A stretch of DNA of 6,103 bases from CBFGTV01 sp965652145 (GTDB taxonomy: Bacteria; Bacillota; Clostridia; Peptostreptococcales; Natronincolaceae), in NCBI GenBank assembly GCA_965652145.1, contig CBFGTV010000124.1, positions 1 through 6,103 on the forward strand. The letters are read 5' to 3'. Numbering within the stretch: position 1 is the stretch's first letter; every line of letters starts with the position of its first letter. The translations under genes were made by a program, and so were the position numbers. The notes under the pieces are model-generated. The model had not been told where the DNA came from. It ran no database searches and was given only the letters and a program-made list of their open reading frames with translations. Of this stretch, positions 1 to 4,626 are shown in pieces.

Positions 1-227
1 GAGCTAATGTTGGCTCTAAAACTGACACCCTAATTCCTCCTTCCCTTTATGCAGCTCTGGGGTTTGCCCCATTGGGAGGTAATTGCCTACTTGAAAAGTA
101 TTCGACAAAGTTTATTATTTTCCTTCATGATTAACTGGTGTGATTGTTTAAAGGGTAAGGAAATTTTAAATATTTCAACATCATCTTGACTTTGGGAATT
201 TATATTAATTTATTTCGCTCCTTCATG
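1..227. other. No supported gene; left-edge intergenic DNA
   Basis: I find no gene here that I can support. A plus-strand frame at 49-189 could encode 46 residues but has no ribosome binding site, and its upstream bases are pyrimidine-rich. A minus-strand frame across roughly 57-120 is open for a short distance but resembles no family I can name. The short palindrome TGGGGTTTGCCCCA near 58-73 has no T tract and is not a convincing terminator. The stretch may be the end of an unrelated element that continues to the left, which cannot be judged from this window. Confidence 0.5.
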
Positions 228-746
228 TTATACCTCAGTATTAATAAATGTAAAATCATGAATGTCTGTAAATAGTATCACTTGCTCTCCTAACGTAAAT
301 ATGAAATCGTATTGATCGTATAATGGATCATCAACGTAAATGGATTTTTCTAAATATTTATCAGTATTCTCTTTTCCAATCCGATTTTTTATATCTCTAA
401 TTGATATTTTAAAACGCTTTAAAAAGCTCTCTTTATTTTCTTTATCAAACTGAAAATAATAAATACTTTCATTATTTCTAGCCACAATAATTTCGTTTCT
501 ATTATCTCTCTCAAATACCAAATCAACACTTCTATAGTACTTTAATCCATGTTGATTTTTTAGCCATTTTATGAAATCATTATCTTCCAATAAATGAGTA
601 TAGCTCCTATATACGTAGACCCCTTCTGATGAATTAATAGCATTAATAATAATTTCGTCAATTATATTTGTATCGTCATCACAGTTCCAAACCTGAAATT
701 CTGCAATATAAAGCTGCTTTTTAATATCATTGTCTTCTGTTTTCAT
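228..746 (-). CDS. Hypothetical protein, 172 aa, unknown function
   Basis: I do not recognise this protein. It is predicted to be soluble and cytosolic: there is no signal peptide or membrane segment. It is rich in Asp, Glu, Asn, Tyr and Phe, with an acidic N-terminus, a basic middle (KRFKISIRDIKNRIGKE) and a hydrophobic C-terminal strand region (VILFTDIHDFTFIN). I chose the ATG at 744-746 over the upstream in-frame ATG at 762-764. An AAGGA ribosome binding site (756-760) lies nine bases before the inner ATG but would be inside the coding region of the outer one. A plausible promoter lies at 788-815. The gene stands alone beside a mobile element. Its small size, acidity and accessory setting would fit an immunity or other defence-type protein, but this is a guess from context and no motif shows it. 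No terminator is evident after the stop. Confidence 0.75.
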   Translation of the reverse strand: MKTEDNDIKKQLYIAEFQVWNCDDDTNIIDEIIINAINSSEGVYVYRSYTHLLEDNDFIKWLKNQHGLKYYRSVDLVFERDNRNEIIVARNNESIYYFQFDKENKESFLKRFKISIRDIKNRIGKENTDKYLEKSIYVDDPLYDQYDFIFTLGEQVILFTDIHDFTFINTEV

Positions 747-787
747 AGTTATAAATCCTTTCATTCAGTTAATTTTTTTAAAAACAT

Positions 788-815
788 GTTATAGTCACCA
801 GATTCCTACTCACAA
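788..815 (-). promoter_or_regulatory. Probable sigma-A promoter of the hypothetical gene
   Basis: Reading the minus strand, TTGTGA (810-815) is followed after 16 bp by TATAAC (788-793). These match the sigma-A consensus at four and five of six positions. Transcription would start near 781, giving a leader of about 35 nt before the chosen start codon at 746. The promoter sits in the 74-bp gap between the gene and the first mobile element, so it does not depend on that element. Confidence 0.5.
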
Positions 816-838
816 AATTTTCAAACAGAAGGATGTAA

Positions 839-1286
839 GACCAAAGGGGCGTTTTGTTTGCCACTAAAATTATTTAATTTTATCTAATACGCCTCTTTCT
901 ATTTTTAATACTCTTGATAACTGTCTATTACTTGCATCAGTAGTCTCTTTTATTCTTTTAAGTAAATTATCTCTAGATTGTTTATCTAATGTTTGTAGTT
1001 TGGGAAATATCCTCTATTAATAAAGATAGTGTTTCTTTTAATCCTTCTCAATATATCTTTTTTCATTAATATACTTTAAATTTTGCCTTTTCCTTTGATT
1101 TTCTGACATACTCAAAAAATTTTTCATAGTCGGCCTTTCAAGGCAATATTTCTTTCATCTATTCTTCTAAGCATTATATGATATATTTTGTTTCACTTTT
1201 TTCTCTTGCTGTTCTTGCCATATTTTTCACCCATTTTTATTCTGTCATGCCAACAGGTATATGGCAAACAAAACGTCCCCTTGGCC
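839..1286 (-). mobile_element. Non-autonomous REP-transposase-derived element, copy 1 (448 bp)
   Basis: The element is bounded by 25-bp inverted repeats. The right end (1262-1286) reads TGGCAAACAAAACGTCCCCT then TGGCC. The left end (839-863) is its reverse complement with three substitutions, at 840, 845 and 849. It has exactly the same length as the copy at 1966-2413 and, by eye, differs at about seven positions: three in the left repeat, one at 898, and three near the right end (1252, 1256, 1259). The interior is the wreck of a Y1/REP-associated transposase gene that lacks the catalytic region, so the element could only move with a transposase supplied elsewhere. I see no target-site duplication, which is expected for Y1-type elements. 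Orientation follows the transposase remnant. Confidence 0.88.
870..1221 (-). pseudogene. Internally deleted REP-associated Y1 transposase remnant (copy 1)
   Basis: The minus strand begins MARTAREKSETK, the usual opening of Firmicute REP-associated tyrosine transposases. A single-base deletion in an A run then shifts the frame to HIMLRRIDERNI, and a further shift leads to DYEKFFEYVRKSKEKAKFKV. The part that should follow, with the HxH metal-binding motif (normally NHVHLL) and the catalytic tyrosine, is missing. The sequence resumes with LQTLDKQSRDNLLKRIKETT and a helix-turn-helix tail (SNRQLSRVLKIGRGVLDKI), ending in TAA seven bases inside the left inverted repeat. Only about 100 of the usual 200 or more residues are left. 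No active product is expected. The lesions are the same as in the second copy. Confidence 0.85.
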
Positions 1287-1376
1287 CTTTATATGGATTT
1301 TATCAAGTTTTATTAGGTTTAATTTAAAAGGAATTGTTCTGATGTAATCAAATAGCGGGAGATATTGTTTTTTTGA
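1287..1376. other. Gap between element copy 1 and the toxin promoter
   Basis: This is AT-rich DNA in which I see no reading frame, hairpin or repeat of note. It separates the right inverted repeat of the first element from the -35 box of the toxin gene, so the toxin promoter does not overlap the element end. Confidence 0.5.
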
Positions 1377-1405
1377 ATGACATCTTCCCCAAGATATGGT
1401 AAACT
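1377..1405 (+). promoter_or_regulatory. Predicted toxin mRNA promoter (extended -10)
   Basis: ATGACA (1377-1382, five of six matches to TTGACA) is followed after 17 bp by TAAACT (1400-1405). A TGG directly before it supplies an extended -10. Transcription would start near 1411-1413, exactly at the first direct-repeat box AAAGGCAGTCA. The start is inferred from spacing, not measured. Confidence 0.6.
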
Positions 1406-1410
1406 AGACG

Positions 1411-1441
1411 AAAGGCAGTCAAAAAAGCAGGTGTGGTTGCC
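1411..1441 (+). repeat. Toxin-side DRa/DRb boxes (inverted partner at 1632-1662)
   Basis: Box a is AAAGGCAGTCA (1411-1421) and box b is GGTGTGGTTGCC (1430-1441). On the minus strand at 1662-1632 the same boxes occur in the same order with the same 8-nt gap. Box a is identical, box b has one change (GGTGCGGTTGCC), and overall 24 of 31 positions match with no indel. The boxes therefore lie at the predicted 5' ends of both convergent RNAs, so each can pair with the complement carried by the other transcript. Confidence 0.8.
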
Positions 1442-1474
1442 GCTTCCACTTCACGATGAAGGGAGGTGGTGCGG
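1440..1474 (+). promoter_or_regulatory. Hairpin sequestering the toxin Shine-Dalgarno
   Basis: Three short helices stack: CCGC (1440-1443) with GCGG (1471-1474), CCAC (1446-1449) with GTGG (1466-1469), and TTCA (1450-1453) with TGAA (1457-1460) around a CGA loop. The ribosome binding site GGGAGG (1461-1466) falls in the bulge and lower stem, directly before the ATG at 1475. The fold would limit toxin translation. Its 5' arm overlaps the last two bases of box b, the predicted antisense target. Confidence 0.6.
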
Positions 1475-1585
1475 ATGGATAGTTACCAGGCAATTTACTT
1501 AATGATTGCATTTGGTTCATTTATCCTGGCATTAATCTCCTTGATTATTAGCCTGATCAGGATAATAATTAGAGATAAAAAATAA
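1475..1585 (+). CDS. Small hydrophobic toxin of a type I TA system (TxpA/BsrE/BsrG-like, holin-like), 36 aa
   Basis: This 36-residue peptide has a short polar N-terminus (MDSYQAIYLMI), one membrane helix of about 22 residues (FGSFILALISLIISLIRIII, roughly 13-32) and a basic tail (RDKK). The plan and the xxYQAxxLMIxFGSFIxALxxxI pattern match the Bacillus subtilis TxpA/BsrE/BsrG toxins and the putative holin-like toxin family, as I recall those sequences. Such peptides insert in or disturb the cytoplasmic membrane when over-expressed. The ATG was chosen because GGGAGGTG (1461-1468) precedes it at good spacing; an in-frame GTG at 1469 lies too close to that site. The gene is the only one on the plus strand and is opposed by a predicted antisense RNA that overlaps its 3' end. 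The SD lies in a hairpin. A chance ORF is unlikely given the family match and the surrounding RNA signals. Confidence 0.85.
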   Translation: MDSYQAIYLMIAFGSFILALISLIISLIRIIIRDKK

Positions 1586-1611
1586 CTACCCTGCTGGCAC
1601 AGGATAGTTAT
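1577..1611 (-). terminator. Terminator of the antisense RNA
   Basis: An almost perfect hairpin pairs ATAACTA (1582-1588) with TAGTTAT (1605-1611) and CCTG (1590-1593) with CAGG (1600-1603), with one C/A mismatch and a six-base loop. On the minus strand it is followed by a run of six T (1582-1577), a normal intrinsic terminator. On the plus strand no T tract follows, so it need not stop toxin mRNA. It overlaps the toxin stop codon. Confidence 0.8.
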
Positions 1612-1661
1612 GTGTAAATAACCAATCTTGTGGCAACCGCACCTTGCGGTATGACTGCCTT
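1577..1661 (-). ncRNA. Predicted antisense RNA antitoxin, about 85 nt
   Basis: Transcription from the minus-strand promoter at 1668-1695 should start near 1661 and end at the T tract at 1577. The RNA would begin with box a (AAAGGCAGTCA), form a small hairpin with ACCGC/GCGGT stems at 1650-1636 that includes most of box b, and end in the terminator hairpin. It has no plausible coding frame. It can pair with the toxin mRNA in two ways: over the 3' overlap including the terminator stem, and, if the toxin mRNA reads through, over its whole length. The identical boxes at both 5' ends give further contacts as in the RNA II antitoxin of pAD1 par. Existence and ends are inferred from signals only. 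Confidence 0.72.
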
Positions 1662-1662
1662 T
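1632..1662 (-). repeat. Antisense-side DRa/DRb boxes
   Basis: This is the minus-strand copy of the boxes at 1411-1441: AAAGGCAGTCA at 1662-1652 and GGTGCGGTTGCC at 1643-1632. On the plus strand the same bases read GGCAACCGCACC ... TGACTGCC followed by six T (1660-1665). A toxin transcript running this far would end in bases complementary to its own 5' end, which could both stop transcription and fold the mRNA back on itself. Confidence 0.75.
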
Positions 1663-1667
1663 TTTAT

Positions 1668-1695
1668 ATTATACCATAAAAATCAAAAAGTAAAA
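1668..1695 (-). promoter_or_regulatory. Predicted antisense RNA promoter (extended -10)
   Basis: The minus strand shows a perfect TATAAT (1668-1673) preceded by TGG, an extended -10. The best -35 candidate is the weak TTTTAC (1690-1695) at 16 bp. A consensus extended -10 should make this stronger than the toxin promoter (TAAACT), as expected when an unstable antisense RNA must be in excess. The strength comparison is inference. Confidence 0.65.
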
Positions 1696-1748
1696 CAGTA
1701 GAAAGAAAAGTTTCTTTTATAATTGATCACAAGTATTCTCTCTGATAT

Positions 1749-1965
1749 TTATCGTTTGTGTTTTGAGATTCGTGAGAGATCAAGTACCTTGTCAATTATT
1801 TCCTTCAGTCATTCAAACTTTTCATCTTCGAGGGTCTCCCCTTCTTTTAGGTATCCTTTTTCCTTTAATAACTCAATTATTTCATTAGCGATAGTCTCTT
1901 CGCTAATTTTTGTACTAATTTTTGAAGTATCTTCCCCCAATAGAAAAGCAACGGTTGTGGGCCAA
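1749..1965 (-). pseudogene. Decayed ORF fragment with in-frame TGA, abutting element copy 2
   Basis: From the element edge the minus strand reads AFLLGEDTSKISTKI, then SEETIANEIIELLKEKGYLK and EGETLEDEKFE. A TGA follows (1809-1811), and the same frame continues as LKEIIDKVLDLSRISKHKR to a TAA at 1749. The composition (helical, Glu/Lys/Leu-rich) looks like genuine protein, and the continuation past TGA looks like the original C-terminus. The frame is also open upstream into the element's inverted repeat, where a GTG at 1989-1991 could start it, but that part (ANKTSPWPWP) is only translated repeat. I read it as the 3' end of a gene whose front was lost when the element arrived. I do not recognise the family. 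TGA recoding is possible but no supporting element is seen. Confidence 0.5.
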
Positions 1966-2413
1966 GGCCAAGGGGACGTTTTGTTTGCCACTAAAATTAT
2001 TTAATTTTATCTAATACGCCTCTTCCTATTTTTAATACTCTTGATAACTGTCTATTACTTGCATCAGTAGTCTCTTTTATTCTTTTAAGTAAATTATCTC
2101 TAGATTGTTTATCTAATGTTTGTAGTTTGGGAAATATCCTCTATTAATAAAGATAGTGTTTCTTTTAATCCTTCTCAATATATCTTTTTTCATTAATATA
2201 CTTTAAATTTTGCCTTTTCCTTTGATTTTCTGACATACTCAAAAAATTTTTCATAGTCGGCCTTTCAAGGCAATATTTCTTTCATCTATTCTTCTAAGCA
2301 TTATATGATATATTTTGTTTCACTTTTTTCTCTTGCTGTTCTTGCCATATTTTTCACCCATTTTTATTCTGTCATGCCTACAAGTGTATGGCAAACAAAA
2401 CGTCCCCTTGGCC
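1966..2413 (-). mobile_element. Non-autonomous REP-transposase-derived element, copy 2 (448 bp)
   Basis: The 25-bp inverted repeats at 1966-1990 and 2389-2413 are perfect here (GGCCAAGGGGACGTTTTGTT then TGCCA, and its complement). The element has the same orientation and length as copy 1, is offset from it by 1,127 bp, and is about 98 percent identical by eye. The tandem GGCCAA just outside the left end (1960-1971) and a stray AAACGTCCCT (2418-2427) outside the right end hint at small rearrangements at the borders. The right end lies 22 bp past the stop codon of the MBL-fold gene, so insertion left that gene intact but may have removed its terminator. Confidence 0.9.
1997..2348 (-). pseudogene. 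Internally deleted REP-associated Y1 transposase remnant (copy 2)
   Basis: Same relic as at 870-1221, base for base apart from one position (2025 against 898). It starts MARTAREKSETK at 2348, loses frame within about 15 codons, lacks the HUH and tyrosine catalytic core, and ends with the helix-turn-helix tail at the TAA 1997-1999. Since the deletion and frameshifts are shared, they predate the duplication of the element. A weak GGGTGA precedes the ATG. No functional protein can be made from it. Confidence 0.85.
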
Positions 2414-2435
2414 CTAGAAACGTCCCTAAATCTTT

Positions 2436-3161
2436 TTATAATGATAACATTGCTAGGGATTTTTTTATGTCCTTTGTATAAGTACCTCCATGATAGCATA
2501 TAATTTTCTCGATTTCATAATTTATTAGCTTTTTAATAGTTCTTTTTGCTTCTTTAATATCTATCGTATATTCTGGAAACGGAACCGCTAGTACACCCTT
2601 GTCTATTACTACGGCATCTCCTGCAATAAGTGTTTTACTATCTCTAACATAAATCGATATATGTCCTGGCATATGTCCTGGTGTAGAGATTATCTCAACA
2701 CCTCCACAACAATCTAAAAAGTCCTTGTCTTTTAAGCATATATCTACATTACAGGGTTCTACTGATTGAAGCATGCTATGAAAATCTTTAGCATGTTCTT
2801 TTTCCTTCTGTGATAAAGAATGGTATATAATTTCTGCTTGTTGTAATCTTAATGATTTCATAACACCACTAATATATTTTTCATCATCAAAAGATGCTAA
2901 TACTTTTATATCAGGATACTTTCTCTTAAATGCTGCCAAAGACCCCATATGATCAAAATCATGGTGAGTTATGATAATTTTAGTTAACCTTTTTATATCA
3001 ATACCTTTATTCACTGCTTCTCTTTCTATTAGGTTTAAAAAATTTGGATATCCACAATCAACCAAGATCATCTCTTTTTCATCTTCCAATATCACAGGAT
3101 AGATCGTATTTATTTCATCCTTAAAATTAAATTTGATTTCTAGAACATTTATTTTGTTCAT
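2436..3161 (-). CDS. MBL-fold metallo-hydrolase, 241 aa
   Basis: This is a cytosolic metallo-beta-lactamase-fold hydrolase, probably acting on a small ester, lactone, thioester or similar substrate; the substrate cannot be read from sequence. The family landmarks appear in order: VDCG with Asp35; THHDFDH with His66, Asp68, Asp70 and His71; PGHMPGH with His163; AGD with Asp182; and CYHGG with His224. Motif 2 is HxDxDH, not the classical HxHxDH, a variant I recall from YflN-like members (THQDIDH). Length is normal for a single-domain enzyme. The start is supported by GGAGGA (3168-3173) six bases upstream. The gene follows the alpha/beta hydrolase by 88 bp on the same strand. Co-transcription is possible, but the gap is AT-rich and could hold a promoter I cannot define. 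Substitution of the second His may alter metal use. The family call is firm; the function is unknown. Confidence 0.92.
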   Translation of the reverse strand: MNKINVLEIKFNFKDEINTIYPVILEDEKEMILVDCGYPNFLNLIEREAVNKGIDIKRLTKIIITHHDFDHMGSLAAFKRKYPDIKVLASFDDEKYISGVMKSLRLQQAEIIYHSLSQKEKEHAKDFHSMLQSVEPCNVDICLKDKDFLDCCGGVEIISTPGHMPGHISIYVRDSKTLIAGDAVVIDKGVLAVPFPEYTIDIKEAKRTIKKLINYEIEKIICYHGGTYTKDIKKSLAMLSL

Positions 3162-3249
3162 ACATAATCCTCCAATGCATATTGATTCTTCTATAAATGA
3201 TATATTTTTTGAAATATAATACTAAACACAAGCAAGACACTTTTCATTA

Positions 3250-4059
3250 TCACTTCCATTCCACCAAAAACCTAAATAACCGCTGATTAAATTCCTTTGT
3301 TTCCTCCTGGGCACCGTGGCCATAGCCTTCAAATAGTGCCAGTTGGGATTTAGGTATTAAAGCTGCCATTTCTTCTGCTGCTCTCTGCCCTACAATCTGA
3401 TCCTCTGTACCACCTAAAATTAAAGTAGGCTGACTGATTTTGGGCAGTTCAGAGAGGGCCTGGTGATTCATACAGGCCCTGGCCTGAATAATAAAGGACT
3501 GGTAGGAATTAGGACGATTGATTTTCTTAATCATAGGATACAGGGGTTTGTATTCATTAATTTTAGCTGGTGTAAAGGTCTTTTCCAATATTTCTGTCAC
3601 CAGATGGTCTCCCTCATTAGCCTCTGCCAGACTGACCCAATGGTTCAAAATGGCCTTCATTTTCTCGGTTACGTTGGCCGTAGTCACCGCCAGGGCCAAG
3701 GAAGCAACCTGTTCCGGAAAATCGATGGCCAGGTATTGGGCAAGCATGCCTCCCATGGAGCTTCCCAGTACCGCTGCTCTGGTTAGACCCAGGGTTTTAA
3801 GGGCAAGACCTTGGGTTTGGGCCATTTCTCTGATGCTACTGGATGGAGCAAGGTTTTTGCTTCTACTGAAAATATAGACTGTAAAATCCTCTGTAAACTG
3901 GTCATATTGCCAACTAAGGCTGACGGCCTGCCTCTGAACCGGTCGCAGGCTATCGTTGATGCCTGGCAAAATAATTAAGGGGGTATCCCCCCTGCCAAAC
4001 ACAATATAATCCAATTCCTGGCTATTTACAATAATTGTCTTGTTTTCTGGTCTGTTCAT
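3250..4059 (-). CDS. Alpha/beta-fold hydrolase, 269 aa
   Basis: A single-domain serine hydrolase of the alpha/beta fold, predicted cytosolic (no signal peptide). An oxyanion-loop candidate is LPGIND (31-36). The nucleophile elbow GSSMGG places Ser101 in GxSxG. The acid is Asp220 in LGGTEDQIV, and His248 in GYGHG completes the triad. The cap region (about 130-200) is helical. Length and layout match esterases, lactonases and BioH/enol-lactonase-like enzymes; which one cannot be told. The ATG is preceded by AGGGGG (4065-4070) at five bases. The gene begins 21 bp after the stop of the ndk remnant on the same strand, suggesting a former ndk-hydrolase transcription unit. Base composition is clearly richer in G and C than the flanking genes. 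Codons 130-148 recur exactly at the right edge of the window. Confidence 0.93.
   Translation of the reverse strand: MNRPENKTIIVNSQELDYIVFGRGDTPLIILPGINDSLRPVQRQAVSLSWQYDQFTEDFTVYIFSRSKNLAPSSSIREMAQTQGLALKTLGLTRAAVLGSSMGGMLAQYLAIDFPEQVASLALAVTTANVTEKMKAILNHWVSLAEANEGDHLVTEILEKTFTPAKINEYKPLYPMIKKINRPNSYQSFIIQARACMNHQALSELPKISQPTLILGGTEDQIVGQRAAEEMAALIPKSQLALFEGYGHGAQEETKEFNQRLFRFLVEWK
3617..3671 (-). repeat. 55-bp exact direct repeat, internal copy
   Basis: These 55 bases inside the alpha/beta hydrolase gene (codons about 130-148) are identical to 6049-6103. The left boundary is clean: 3616 is A where 6048 is C. The right boundary is unknown because the second copy runs off the window. Confidence 0.95.
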
Positions 4060-4080
4060 TTTTTCCCCCTTTACTATTAT

Positions 4081-4323
4081 CTACGAAAACCAAAGGGCTA
4101 TTTCCCGCTCTGCTGCAGCCTGACTGTCAGAAGCATGGATAATATTTTGGGTAAGGTTGTTGGCGTAGTCTCCCCGAATAGTACCGGGAGCAGCCTTTTC
4201 TGGGTTTTTATCGCCAATCATGCTTCGAGTAACGGCCACTATATTTTCTCCCTCGATCTCCATGATTAAAAGGGGCCCCTCTAAAATATACTGAACCAGC
4301 TCTTGAAAAAAGTCCTTTCCTTG
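4081..4323 (-). pseudogene. ndk: 5'-truncated nucleoside diphosphate kinase
   Basis: The last 80 or so residues of nucleoside diphosphate kinase are unmistakable. GKDFFQELVQYILEGPLLIM is followed by EIEGENIVAVTRSMIGDKNP and EKAAPGTIRGDYANNLTQN, then IIHASDS with the phospho-accepting histidine, and AEREIALWFS at the end. The full enzyme (about 135-150 residues) swaps phosphate between nucleoside tri- and diphosphates through that histidine. The N-terminal 55-60 residues, with the early Lys of the VKPD segment and much of the ferredoxin-like core, are absent: two consecutive stop codons (TAA 4324-4326, TAG 4327-4329) sit just before GKDFF, and I find no N-terminal piece upstream. A shorter product starting at the ATG 4261-4263 would lack even more of the fold. 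I treat it as a pseudogene left by a deletion or by insertion of the DNA now upstream. It may have been co-transcribed with the hydrolase 21 bp downstream. Confidence 0.88.
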
Positions 4324-4329
4324 TTACTA

Positions 4330-4626
4330 TTTTATAATAATTATCACAAAATTAAAAATATTTTATTGCTACAATGACACCCAATTAAAAATAGGATGCC
4401 TTGAAGGTCTTTATTTTAAAGAGGATTCTCTCTTAATTGCTCTTCTTTTTCCTGAGCTGGTGATTTGAATTTCGGGAATTTCTACAAGGGCCTTTTTTAC
4501 CTCCATCAGTTTTTCAGGATTTTCTTTCGTGATATATTTTGTTTCACTTTAAATTTTTCTAAACATTTTTGAGCTTCCATTATTAATTATTTATAGTCTT
4601 TTTATCTTAAAATCACTGTGGTTTTA
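4330..4626. other. AT-rich gap with gene debris
   Basis: I find no intact gene here. A minus-strand frame open from 4548 to a TAA at 4411 reads SETKYITKENPEKLMEVKKA then LVEIPEIQITSSGKRRAIKR. It has no ribosome binding site before its only ATG (4504-4506). A short upstream frame from an ATG near 4580 (MEAQKCLEKFKVKQ) breaks off in another frame. Both look like remains of a decayed gene that I cannot identify. Bases 4530-4550 match 21 bases of the transposon relics exactly. No terminator is evident for the LRR gene ending at 4627. Confidence 0.5.

Noticed and set aside
58..73. Palindrome TGGGGTTTGCCCCA as a terminator
   Set aside because: The stem is only five pairs and no T tract follows on either strand.
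49..189. Plus-strand ORF of 46 codons near the left edge
   Set aside because: No ribosome binding site, unusual composition and no family resemblance.
1411..1662. Inverted repeats around the toxin as transposon ends
   Set aside because: The repeats coincide with the predicted starts of two convergent RNAs and differ in the middle while the two boxes are kept, which fits RNA pairing better than transposition.
1723..2004. Plus-strand ORF of 93 codons
   Set aside because: It runs antisense to the decayed ORF and into the element's inverted repeat, has no ribosome binding site and reads as low-complexity Ser/Phe/Ile.
2411..2466. CCCTAG ... CTAGGG pair near the end of the MBL gene as a terminator
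   Set aside because: The arms are six bases and lie about 40 bases apart, partly inside the gene, with the T tract on the wrong strand for the MBL transcript.
2315..2503. Plus-strand ORF of 62 codons
   Set aside because: It crosses the element end and the 3' end of the MBL gene in the antisense direction. Its hydrophobicity comes from the T-rich strand and no ribosome binding site is present.
3463..3877. Two overlapping plus-strand ORFs opposite the alpha/beta hydrolase
   Set aside because: Both are shadows of a gene with intact catalytic motifs and a strong ribosome binding site on the other strand.
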